A stretch of 64,000 nucleotides of DNA. Origin: Burkholderia sp. Bp9142 (GTDB taxonomy: Bacteria > Pseudomonadota > Gammaproteobacteria > Burkholderiales > Burkholderiaceae). The translations under genes were made by a program, and so were the position numbers. The notes beneath the pieces were generated by a model. It worked only from the letters and a program-made list of their open reading frames with translations. It was not told the DNA's origin and ran no database searches. The DNA is taken from positions 1-64,000 of the forward strand of contig NZ_QTPP01000012.1 in NCBI RefSeq assembly GCF_003853415.1, read 5' to 3'. Positions 45,510-53,690 of this stretch are shown piece by piece; within the stretch, counting starts at the first letter, position 1, and every line of letters begins with the position of its first letter.

Positions 45510-46478
45510 ATGAACGTCGATTCGTCCTCCCCCGTCTCCCGTGGCCGCGGCCGCAAGCTCTGGTCGGGCACCCGCCCCGTGATCGCGTACGGGATGCCGC
45601 CGCTCGGCTGGCGCGATCTCTATCATCGTGCGCTGACGGTGAGCTGGCCCGTGTTCTTCCTGTCGCTCGCGGTGCTGTTCCTGCTGCTCAACGGCGGCTT
45701 CGCGGCGCTTTACCTGCTCGGCGACGCGCCGATCGCGAACCAGTCGCCGGCCGGGTTCGGCGGTGCGTTCTTCTTCAGCGTCGAGACGCTCGCGACGGTC
45801 GGCTACGGCGACATGCATCCGCGCACCGTCTACGCGCACCTCGTCTCGACCTTCGAGATCTTCATCGGGATGTCGGGCATCGCGCTGGCCACCGGCCTCG
45901 TGTTCGCGCGGTTCTCGCGGCCGCAGGCGAAGATCCTGTTCGCGCGCTATGCGATCGTGCGCCCGCTGAACGGGCGGATGACGCTGATGGTGCGCGCCGC
46001 GAACGCACGCCAGAACGTGATCGCCGAAGCACAGGCGAAACTGCGGCTGATGCGCGTCGAAGGCACGCACGAGGGCTATACGCTGCGCAAGATCCACGAC
46101 CTGCCGCTCGTGCGCAACGAGCATCCGATCTTCCTGCTCGGCTGGAACCTGATGCACGTGATCGACGAAACGAGCCCGCTGTTCGGCGAGACGGCCGAAT
46201 CGCTCGCCGCGCGCGACGCGTCGCTGCTGATCACGATCGAGGGTTCCGACGAGACGACCGCACAGGTCATGCAGGCGCGCTACTCATGGGCGCATGCGGA
46301 GATTCGCTGGCGTCACCGCTACGTCGACCTGATGCACGACGAAGGCGGCATTACGCACATCGACTACACGCATTTTCACGAGGTCGTGCCGGTCGACGCC
46401 GATACCGACGAACGCGGTTCGCCGGGCGTGGTGGTCGACGCCGGCCCGGCCGCGCAGGCGCCCGGGCCGGCTGCATGA
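45510..46478 (+). CDS. Inward-rectifier potassium channel, KirBac1.1-like
   Basis: A 322-residue channel subunit, tetrameric in the inner membrane. It has two transmembrane helices (about 45-70 and 115-140) around the pore loop with the selectivity filter TVGYGD at 96-101. The cytoplasmic immunoglobulin-like domain (about 150-300) starts RPLNGRMTLMVRAANARQN. It is highly similar to the crystallised B. pseudomallei KirBac1.1 (which I recall by sequence). The start at 45510 (MNVDSSSP) matches that protein. Confidence 0.95.
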   Translation: MNVDSSSPVSRGRGRKLWSGTRPVIAYGMPPLGWRDLYHRALTVSWPVFFLSLAVLFLLLNGGFAALYLLGDAPIANQSPAGFGGAFFFSVETLATVGYGDMHPRTVYAHLVSTFEIFIGMSGIALATGLVFARFSRPQAKILFARYAIVRPLNGRMTLMVRAANARQNVIAEAQAKLRLMRVEGTHEGYTLRKIHDLPLVRNEHPIFLLGWNLMHVIDETSPLFGETAESLAARDASLLITIEGSDETTAQVMQARYSWAHAEIRWRHRYVDLMHDEGGITHIDYTHFHEVVPVDADTDERGSPGVVVDAGPAAQAPGPAA

Positions 46479-46566
46479 TGTGGGCGACCGGCTGCGGGCG
46501 ACCGGCGCGAACGGGCGCCGGCAATCGGGCGCGACCGCCGCCACCGGCTGCCGCGCCGTTCACGCA

Positions 46567-47181
46567 TCACGCATGCAGCAGACGCGCCGCTTCGCGCTGT
46601 TCGACGGCAACCGCGCGGCGGTAGCCGTCGCGGTCCTCGGCGCGCGCGACATAGTCGCCGAGCACGCCTTCGTGCGGCAGCAGGTGCGCGTCGAACGCGA
46701 TCTTCAGCGTGCTGGCGAGCAGCAGGTCGGCCGCGGTGAAGCGGTCGCCGACGAGCCAGCGGCTGTGGGCCAGCGTCTGCGCGAGTGCACGCTGCACGCG
46801 CGTGATGTTGCCCCAGCCGAATGCGACCGGATTGCCCGACGCACCGGTGAATTTCTCGGCCATCGCGGGCTCGAGGCAGGAGGGCGTGAAGAACATCCAC
46901 TGCAGGAAGCGACCGCGCAGCGGATCGTCCGGGGCGATGCCGAGCCCGGCGCCCGGGCAGCAGTCGGCGAGATAGAGCAGCACGGCGCCGGATTCGGCGA
47001 ACGGTTCGCTGCCGTCGTCGAGCGCGGGCAGCTTGGCCATCGGATTGACCTGGATGAACGCGTCGCTGCCCTGTTCGTGCGAACGCAGGTCGATCGGCAC
47101 GAGCTCGTAGACGGCGCCGATTTCCTCCAGCATCCACAGCGCCCGGAAGGCCCGGGTCTTCGGCCAGTAGTAGAGCTTCAT
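46567..47181 (-). CDS. Glutathione S-transferase family protein
   Basis: A 204-residue thioredoxin-fold plus helical domain protein. The N-terminal MKLYYWPKTRAFRALWMLEE holds the catalytic Tyr/Ser region, PMAKLPALDDG carries the cis-Pro and ESGAVLLYLAD is the GSH-binding Ser motif. The C-terminal WLVGDRFTAADLLLASTLK is the family N-capping box. It probably conjugates or reduces with glutathione. Its 3' end is convergent with KirBac. Confidence 0.93.
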   Translation of the reverse strand: MKLYYWPKTRAFRALWMLEEIGAVYELVPIDLRSHEQGSDAFIQVNPMAKLPALDDGSEPFAESGAVLLYLADCCPGAGLGIAPDDPLRGRFLQWMFFTPSCLEPAMAEKFTGASGNPVAFGWGNITRVQRALAQTLAHSRWLVGDRFTAADLLLASTLKIAFDAHLLPHEGVLGDYVARAEDRDGYRRAVAVEQREAARLLHA

Positions 47182-47650
47182 CGCGCCTCCGCGTAGGGGT
47201 GTGCGTGTCGGTTCGGTGGATGCTCAAGCGTACCCGAGCGGGAGAGGTTCGGACAGGGGCGCGCGGCGAAAGCGGCGAATCGTGGCACGGTGACGGGCGG
47301 CGCGTAGCGTGTGTTCGGCCGGATGCGGAGGGAGCGTTTCCCGCCAAGCCAGGCGCGACGGATGTTCATTACCTTACTAGTTATATGCTAACTAGTTTGA
47401 AATCGATGTATGAATGCTCGGCTGAAGCGGACACGACGACACTGTTCCGCCGACTGTGCGGCAGCGTCGCCGGCCGGCTGCCAGGGTCCCGGACGATGGT
47501 CGTCGACGGGCCGCGAGACGCGGAAACCGGGTTGCCCCGCGCGGGTCGCCCGAATGATTGAATTCAAGGCGATGCGATCGCATGCGGCGAACCAGGCGCT
47601 GCCGTCATGCGCCGCGTGCCGGTTCGATCGCGCACGGAGAACAGCAACGA
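47182..47650. other. Divergent intergenic region with palindrome
   Basis: A 469-base gap between GST and the acetyltransferase. It contains the only markedly AT-rich patch of this neighbourhood (47366-47415), which includes a perfect palindrome. Short open frames in it lack codon bias and a family match. Confidence 0.5.
47376..47396. promoter_or_regulatory. Perfect palindrome ACTAGTTA-TATGC-TAACTAGT
   Basis: An 8+8 perfect inverted repeat with a 5-base spacer in AT-rich DNA, 195 bp upstream of the GST start (minus) and 255 bp upstream of the acetyltransferase (plus). The TTA/TAA arms with a central AT pair resemble operators of MarR or similar dimeric repressors. No regulator gene is adjacent. 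Confidence 0.5.
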
Positions 47651-48208
47651 ATGGCGAACGACGAACGCACCACGATCATTCCCCGGCGCACGCCGGAATC
47701 GGCCGCGATGCGCGCCGAGCTCAAGCGGGCGATGGCGATCACCGCGCGGCTCAACCGCCTGACGTTCGACGATGCGGATGAAGTCCGGACCTTGTTCGGA
47801 GAACTGATCGGCAAGCCGATGGACGACGGCTTTCTGCTGATCCCGCCGTTCCATGCGACGGGCGGCGCCGATACGCGGATCGGCCGCAACGTGTTCGTCA
47901 ACCAGAACTGCACGTTTTATGACCTCGGCGGCCTCGACATCGGCGACGACGTGATGATCGGGCCGAACGTCAGCCTCATCACGTCAGGCCATCCGGTCGA
48001 GCCGTCCCGTCGCCGCGACGCCGTCGTCGGCCGCCCGATCGCGATCGGGAACAACGTCTGGATCGGCGCGGGCGCGACGATCATCGGCGGCGTGACGGTC
48101 GGCGAGAACGCGGTCGTTGGCGCGGGTTCCGTCGTGACGCGGGACGTTCCGCCCAATACGCTGGTCGGCGGAAATCCGGCGCGGATCATCCGTTCGATTG
48201 CCGAGTGA
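47651..48208 (+). CDS. Hexapeptide-repeat O-acetyltransferase, maltose/galactoside acetyltransferase family
   Basis: A 185-residue acyltransferase of the LacA/Maa/NodL type. The N-terminal helices (about 10-60) precede the left-handed beta helix: GADTRIGRNVFVNQNCTFYD, GLDIGDDVMIGPNVSLITSG and HPVEP with the catalytic His. It ends in VGAGSVVTRDVPPNTLVGGN. It transfers acetyl from CoA to a sugar hydroxyl. It is followed 34 bp later by the repeat array. The start at 47651 (MANDERT) has GGAG 11 bp upstream. Confidence 0.92.
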   Translation: MANDERTTIIPRRTPESAAMRAELKRAMAITARLNRLTFDDADEVRTLFGELIGKPMDDGFLLIPPFHATGGADTRIGRNVFVNQNCTFYDLGGLDIGDDVMIGPNVSLITSGHPVEPSRRRDAVVGRPIAIGNNVWIGAGATIIGGVTVGENAVVGAGSVVTRDVPPNTLVGGNPARIIRSIAE

Positions 48209-48242
48209 GGGCGCTTGCAGGCGCCGCCCGCTGCGGAGCGGA

Positions 48243-49710
48243 TGTGGACAACCGGCCCTCGCACCCACTCGAAACGCTGTGAATGCGAACGGTGAGTGTG
48301 CGGCCGGAGGCCGAATCTACGGGGCTTCCCGGCATTGGACACCGGTTGGGGCAGGCGCATGCACCGAGGTTGCCGACGCGCTGGCGGTGAATTTCCGCGC
48401 GGCGCCGGTTGTGGATATCCCGGCCCCAAATCACTCGGCGCGCTGTGCCTTGCACCGGTGAGCGTGACCGCATGCGGCCGGATGCGCGATGCAGCGTGTG
48501 GACAACCGGGGCCGGCAACGACGAAAAATGCTGTGCCTTCGAAGGGTGAGCCGCCGACGTCCGGTTGCGCGCGGGGCTTGCCTGGCGCGGACTTCCGGGC
48601 ATCGCGCGAGATTCGCGGCGCCGCGCATTCTAACGGCACGCGCGGATCGGCGATAGATCGGCACGCGTATCGCGATGTGGATATCTTGCAACCGAATGCA
48701 CTCGAAGCGCTGTGTCTTTCAATGGTGAGCGTCGGCGGCCGCTCGACCCGTGTGCCGGCTCGCGTGCCCGTTCCCGGTCTTCGATCGCGGCTTCGAGGGT
48801 CGCGCATTCTAACCGCACTTGCGATGGTGCGTTCCGTTCGAGTCCGTGCACCGATGTGGATATCCGGTCGCCGAAACCAGTCGACGTGCTGTGTATTCCA
48901 GCGGTGAGAGCGCGTGCATGCTGCCCGGCTGCGTCTGCGCGAATCCAGCTGCACGAGGCGCCGGGCGGTTGCGGGCGCCTGCCGTTCACGCCGAATCGGT
49001 GTCTTCGTGCGATGGCACACCCACGCTCACCGTTGAGTTTCACAGTGTCTTGAGTGGTCGTGGGTTGCGTTATCCACACCCGCATCAGCGCCCTCGTCCG
49101 ATCGCCGTTCCGTCGCTCACCGTTGGCATTCACAGTGTTTTGAGTCGTCGTGGGTCGAGCGATTCGTACCCGGGTCGGGGCGCATTCGTTTGACCGCATG
49201 CCATCGCTCACCGTCGAAATTCACAGGGTTTCGAGTCGTCGTGGGTCGCGCTGTCCACACCCGAATCGGCATCCTGGTTCGATCGCGGGCCGGTGCTCAC
49301 CGCCGGAATTCACAGGGTTTCGAGTGTCTGCGGGCGGCGATATCCACACCCGTGCCGGCGCTCCGGAACGTCGCGAAGGCGGGCAGGGATGTGGATATCG
49401 TGCTGCCGGATCGACTCACAATCCTGTGCATCCGCAAGGTGAGTGCGAACGTCGCATCGGTGAGGCAGCGATCCGGCGGTGTGGATATCTCCCGCCGACA
49501 TTGACTCTTCGCGCTGTGGATTTCAACGGTGAGTGCCGGAATCCGCTAAAACGGCGGACCGGTTGCGGTGTGGACATCCCGCGTCCGATGCCACTCGAAA
49601 CCCTGTGCAATCGAACGGTGAGTGCGTCGGCCCGCCCGGCCGGCAGCCCCCGGCATTGTGGACATCCCCCGCCCGCAACCAATCCGAACGCTGTGTATTC
49701 CATGGGTGAG
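48243..49710. repeat. Array of ~89-bp period: 13 clear and about 4 decayed copies of a 54-bp unit, with an inverted block
   Basis: Thirteen copies of a diverged 54-bp unit share three blocks. The first is TGTGGA(T/C)A(T/A)C, the second is a middle (C)ACTCGAAAC followed by CTGTG, and the third is a terminal AACGGTGAG. CTGTG and GGTGAG are invariant in the 13. Plus-orientation copies begin at 48243, 48410, 48497, 48676, 48855, 49390, 49480, 49569 and 49657. Minus copies span 49026-49078, 49116-49170, 49207-49260 and 49296-49348. Decayed units fit the gaps at 48335, 48585, 48765 (plus) and near 48935 (minus). Steps are mostly 87-94 bases. No frame is kept from unit to unit, so it is not protein coding. 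Intervening ~35-base segments are unrelated. Function unknown. Confidence 0.93.
49070..49078. promoter_or_regulatory. Perfect DnaA-box sequence inside the repeat array
   Basis: TTATCCACA matches the strong DnaA box consensus exactly. It is the TGTGGATA end of the inverted copy at 49026. Eight other copies differ from the box at one position (TGTGGATAT or TGTGGACAA). Whether DnaA binds here is untested. Confidence 0.45.
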
Positions 49711-50042
49711 CACGCGCCGTTTCCCCGCCCAAACCCTTGTCGCACGGGCCGCGAGCGCCTGCCGCCGCGCCCGCGGTTCGCCTTCCGCTCATCCCCGCCT
49801 GTTCGACGCGGCGCGCCCGCCCATCCCGACACGCGCCGACAGCTGCCCACCACCCCGCGCGAAAACTCTCTCAATTCCCGGCCAAAACCTGCGCAGTTTT
49901 GCTCACTCCGGTGCGGTCTCAGCAAGATGAGAAAAAACTTTCTCGTCTCCCCGCGAAAAAATAGAGCCATCCAGCCGCCCCGGCCGGCGTCGCCCGACGC
50001 CCCGGTGTGCGGCCCAGAACAGCACAATCAGGAGACATCCCC
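49711..50042. other. Leader region of the indolepyruvate oxidoreductase gene
   Basis: A 332-base stretch after the last repeat. It holds AT-rich segments (CAAAACCTGCGCAGTTTTG, GATGAGAAAAAACTTTCTCGT) and an AGGAGACAT ribosome binding site before the start at 50043. The promoter is probably here. No gene is supported. Confidence 0.55.
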
Positions 50043-53000
50043 ATGACTGCCCGCCTGCCCGTCGACGGCACGCCCGCTCTATCCGACTACCGCCTGACCG
50101 ACAACCTGACCGCCACGCGCGGCCGGATCTTTCTGACCGGCACGCAGGCGCTGGTCCGCCTGCTGCTGATGCAACGCGCGTCCGATACCGCGCAGGGCCT
50201 GAACACGGCCGGCTTCGTCAGCGGCTACCGCGGCTCGCCGCTCGGGATGGTCGACCAGCAGCTGTGGAAGGCGAAGAAACTGCTCGACGGCAGCGGCGTG
50301 CGCTTCCTGCCCGCGATCAACGAGGAACTCGGCGGCACCGCGGTGCTCGGCACGCAGCGCGTCGAGGCCGACCCGGAGCGCACCGTCGATGGCGTGTACG
50401 CGATGTGGTACGGCAAGGGGCCCGGCGTCGACCGCGCCGGCGACGCGCTGAAGCACGGCAACGCGTACGGTTCGTCGCCGCACGGCGGCGTGCTGGTGGT
50501 GGCGGGCGACGACCATGGCTGCGTGTCGTCGTCGATGCCGCACCAGAGCGACTTCGCGATGATCGCGTGGCACATGCCGGTCGTGAACCCGTCGAACATC
50601 GCCGACATGCTCGAGTTCGGGCTGTACGGCTGGGCGCTGTCGCGCTTCTCGGGCGCCTGGGTCGGCTTCAAGGCGATCTCGGAGACCGTCGAGTCGGGCT
50701 CGACCGTCGATCTCGACGCGCTGCAGACGCAATGGCCGGCGCCGGCGGGCTTCACGCCGCCGGCGGGCGGCCTGCACAACCGCTGGCCCGACCTGCCGAG
50801 CCTCACGATCGAGGCGCGCCTCGCCGCGAAGCTGGACGCGGTGCGCCATTTCGCGCGCACCAACAGCATCGACAAGTGGATCGCGCCGAGCGCGCAGGCG
50901 AACGTCGGCATCGTCACCTGCGGCAAGGCGCACCTCGACCTGATGGAGGCGCTGCGCCGCCTCGACCTGACGGTCGCCGATCTCGACGCGGCCGGCGTGC
51001 GGATCTACAAGGTCGGCCTGTCGTATCCGCTCGAGATGACGCGCATCGAGACCTTCGTCGACGGGCTCGCCGAAGTGCTCGTGATCGAGGAGAAGGGCCC
51101 CGTCATCGAGCAGCAGATCAAGGACTACCTGTACAACCGCGCGGACGGCGCGCGCCCGCGCGTGTTCGGCAAGCACGACGGCGCCGGCGCCTGCCTGCTG
51201 TCCGAACTCGGCGAATTGCGGCCGTCGCGGATCCTGCCGGTGTTCGCCGAATGGCTCGCGCGGCACAAGCCGGCGCTCGATCGCCGCGAACGCGTCGTCG
51301 ATCTCGTCGCGCCGCGGATCCTGTCGAACGAGGCGGACGCGGTGAAGCGCACGCCTTACTTCTGCTCGGGCTGCCCGCACAACACGTCGACCAAGGTGCC
51401 GGAAGGCTCGATCGCGCAGGCCGGCATCGGCTGCCACTTCATGGCGTCGTGGATGGAGCGCGACACGACGGGCCTGATCCAGATGGGCGGCGAGGGCGTC
51501 GACTGGGCCGCGCACGCGATGTTCACCAACACGAAGCACGTGTTCCAGAACCTCGGCGACGGCACCTACTTCCACTCGGGCATCCTCGCGATCCGCCAGG
51601 CGGTCGCCGCGAACACAAACATCACGTACAAGATCCTCTACAACGACGCGGTCGCGATGACGGGCGGCCAGCCGGTCGACGGCAGCATCTCGGTGCCGCA
51701 GATCGCGCGGCAGGTCGAGGCGGAAGGCGTGTCGCGCTTCGTCGTGGTGTCCGACGAACCGGAGAAGTACGACGGCCATCACGGGCAGTTCCCGCCGGGC
51801 ACGACGTTCCATCACCGCAGCGAACTCGACACGGTGCAGCGCGAGCTGCGCGAGATACCGGGCGTCACCGTGCTGATCTACGACCAGACCTGCGCGGCCG
51901 AGAAGCGCCGCCGCCGCAAGAAAGGCGAATTCCCCGACCCGGACAAGCGCCTGTTCATCAACGACGCGGTGTGCGAAGGCTGCGGCGATTGCGGCGTGCA
52001 GTCGAACTGCCTGTCGGTCGAGCCGCTCGAGACGCCGCTCGGCCGCAAGCGCCGCATCGATCAGTCGTCGTGCAACAAGGACTACTCGTGCGTGAACGGC
52101 TTCTGCCCGAGCTTCGTGACGGTCGAAGGCGCGGCGCTGAAGAAGGCCGCGGGCGCGGCATTCGACGAAGCGGCGCTTGCCGTGCGCGTCGACGCGCTGC
52201 CGGTGCCCGCGACGCATCTCGATGCGGCGCCGTACGACATGCTCGTGACGGGTGTCGGCGGCACGGGCGTCGTGACGGTCGGCGCGCTGATCAGCATGGC
52301 CGCGCACCTCGAAGGCAAGAGCGCGTCGGTGCTCGACTTCATGGGCTTCGCGCAGAAGGGCGGCTCGGTGCTGTCGTTCGTGCGGATCGCGTCGAGCGAC
52401 CGGTGGCTGAACCAGGTGCGCATCGACACGCAGCAGGCCGACGTGCTGCTCGCGTGCGACATGGTCGTCGGCGCGAGTGCCGAGGCGCTGCAGACGGTGC
52501 GTCACGAGCGTTCGCGGATCGTCGTCAACACGCACCGGATTCCGAACGCATCGTTCGTGCAGAACCCCGACGCGAACCTGCATGCGGATGCGCTGCTGGA
52601 GAAGATGCATCACGCGGCCGGCGACGGCTACCTGTCGAGCTGCGACGCGCAGGCGCTCGCCGCGAAGTTCCTCGGTGACCCGATCGGCGCGAACATCCTG
52701 ATGCTCGGCTACGCGTGGCAGCTCGGTCTCGTGCCGGTATCGCTCGCCGCGATGATGCGCGCGATCGAGCTGAACAACGTCGCGGTGCCGATGAACAAGC
52801 TCGCGTTCTCGATCGGCCGGATGGCGGCCGGCGACGCCGCAGGCCTCGACGCATTGTGGAACGCGCGTCACGCGGTGGCCGCGCAGGTCGTGCCGGAGAC
52901 GCTCGACGAGCTGATCGCCGATCGCGAGGCGCGCCTCGACGCATACGGCGGCACGCGTTACGTCGAGCGCTACCGTGCGCTGGTGAACGCGGCGCGCGCG

Positions 53001-53615
53001 AAGGGCGACGATGCGTTGACGCGCGCGGTCGCGACGACGTTCTACCGGCTGCTCGCGGTGAAGGACGAATACGAGGTCGCGCGGCTGTATGCGGACGGCG
53101 CGTTCCGCACGGCGCTCGAAGCGCAGTTCGAAGGCGTGCCGGGGCAGGACTATCGCGTGAAGTTCAACCTTGCACCGCCGACGGTCGCGAAGGCGGGCCG
53201 CGACGGCAGCGTGCCGAAGAAGCGCGTGTTCGGCCAGTGGATGTGGCCGGTGCTCGGCGCGCTCGCGCGCGTGCGCGGCCTGCGCGGCACGTGGCTCGAT
53301 CCGTTTGGCCGCACGGCCGAGCGCGGGATGGAGCGCGCGCTCGCGGACGACTACGAGACGACGCTCACGCGCGCGCTCGCCGCGACGACCGCCGGCAATG
53401 CGGCGCAGGTCGCGCAGCTGGCCGACCTGCACGCCCGCGTGCGCGGCTTCGGTCACGTGAAGGTGCGCAACCTCGCGGGCGTGAAGCGTGCGGAGCGCGA
53501 GCTCGCGCTGCAACTCGGCATCGATGCGGCGACGAGCGCGGCCGTGCAGCACGCGCTCGACGAGATGAAGGGCGCGGGGATGCTGAAGGGGATTCCGGTC
53601 GTCGTCGCGAAGTAA
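50043..53615 (+). CDS. Fused indolepyruvate ferredoxin oxidoreductase
   Basis: A 1190-residue single-chain 2-oxoacid oxidoreductase, joining what archaea have as IorA and IorB. N-terminal pyrimidine and TPP domains contain YRGSPLGM, YFCSGCPHNTS and the IQMGGEGVDW cofactor loop. A ferredoxin-like segment has CEGCGDCGVQSNC and CNKDYSCVNGFCP clusters (near 650-700). The gamma domain (from about 735, TGVGGTGVVTVG) and a C-terminal DUF6537 region follow. It decarboxylates indolepyruvate and related aryl pyruvates. A terminator at 53638 follows, so it is a single-gene unit. Confidence 0.95.
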   Translation: MTARLPVDGTPALSDYRLTDNLTATRGRIFLTGTQALVRLLLMQRASDTAQGLNTAGFVSGYRGSPLGMVDQQLWKAKKLLDGSGVRFLPAINEELGGTAVLGTQRVEADPERTVDGVYAMWYGKGPGVDRAGDALKHGNAYGSSPHGGVLVVAGDDHGCVSSSMPHQSDFAMIAWHMPVVNPSNIADMLEFGLYGWALSRFSGAWVGFKAISETVESGSTVDLDALQTQWPAPAGFTPPAGGLHNRWPDLPSLTIEARLAAKLDAVRHFARTNSIDKWIAPSAQANVGIVTCGKAHLDLMEALRRLDLTVADLDAAGVRIYKVGLSYPLEMTRIETFVDGLAEVLVIEEKGPVIEQQIKDYLYNRADGARPRVFGKHDGAGACLLSELGELRPSRILPVFAEWLARHKPALDRRERVVDLVAPRILSNEADAVKRTPYFCSGCPHNTSTKVPEGSIAQAGIGCHFMASWMERDTTGLIQMGGEGVDWAAHAMFTNTKHVFQNLGDGTYFHSGILAIRQAVAANTNITYKILYNDAVAMTGGQPVDGSISVPQIARQVEAEGVSRFVVVSDEPEKYDGHHGQFPPGTTFHHRSELDTVQRELREIPGVTVLIYDQTCAAEKRRRRKKGEFPDPDKRLFINDAVCEGCGDCGVQSNCLSVEPLETPLGRKRRIDQSSCNKDYSCVNGFCPSFVTVEGAALKKAAGAAFDEAALAVRVDALPVPATHLDAAPYDMLVTGVGGTGVVTVGALISMAAHLEGKSASVLDFMGFAQKGGSVLSFVRIASSDRWLNQVRIDTQQADVLLACDMVVGASAEALQTVRHERSRIVVNTHRIPNASFVQNPDANLHADALLEKMHHAAGDGYLSSCDAQALAAKFLGDPIGANILMLGYAWQLGLVPVSLAAMMRAIELNNVAVPMNKLAFSIGRMAAGDAAGLDALWNARHAVAAQVVPETLDELIADREARLDAYGGTRYVERYRALVNAARAKGDDALTRAVATTFYRLLAVKDEYEVARLYADGAFRTALEAQFEGVPGQDYRVKFNLAPPTVAKAGRDGSVPKKRVFGQWMWPVLGALARVRGLRGTWLDPFGRTAERGMERALADDYETTLTRALAATTAGNAAQVAQLADLHARVRGFGHVKVRNLAGVKRAERELALQLGIDAATSAAVQHALDEMKGAGMLKGIPVVVAK

Positions 53616-53637
53616 CGCGAACCCGCGCGGATGTGAC

Positions 53638-53669
53638 AACGGCGACGCTCGCGCGTCGCCGTTTTTTTT
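53638..53669 (+). terminator. Rho-independent terminator after the oxidoreductase
   Basis: GGCGACGC pairs with GCGTCGCC around TCGC, with AAC/GTT extending the stem, followed by eight Ts. It lies 22 bp after the stop, before the convergent antiporter end. Confidence 0.93.
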
Positions 53670-53690
53670 GCGGGAAGCCGTGCCGCCGCG

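Noticed and set aside
47917..49211. Long minus-strand ORFs through the repeat array (367 and 193 codons)
   Set aside because: They arise from GC bias. The unit step of ~89 bp changes frame each time, and the translated repeats do not align in one frame.
48243..49710. CRISPR array
   Set aside because: Repeats are 54 bp, strongly diverged from each other and in both orientations, and no cas gene is in the window.
50079..53639. 1186-codon ORF antisense to the oxidoreductase
   Set aside because: Arg/His/Ala-rich shadow frame typical of GC-rich genes; the plus-strand product has complete domains and a ribosome binding site.
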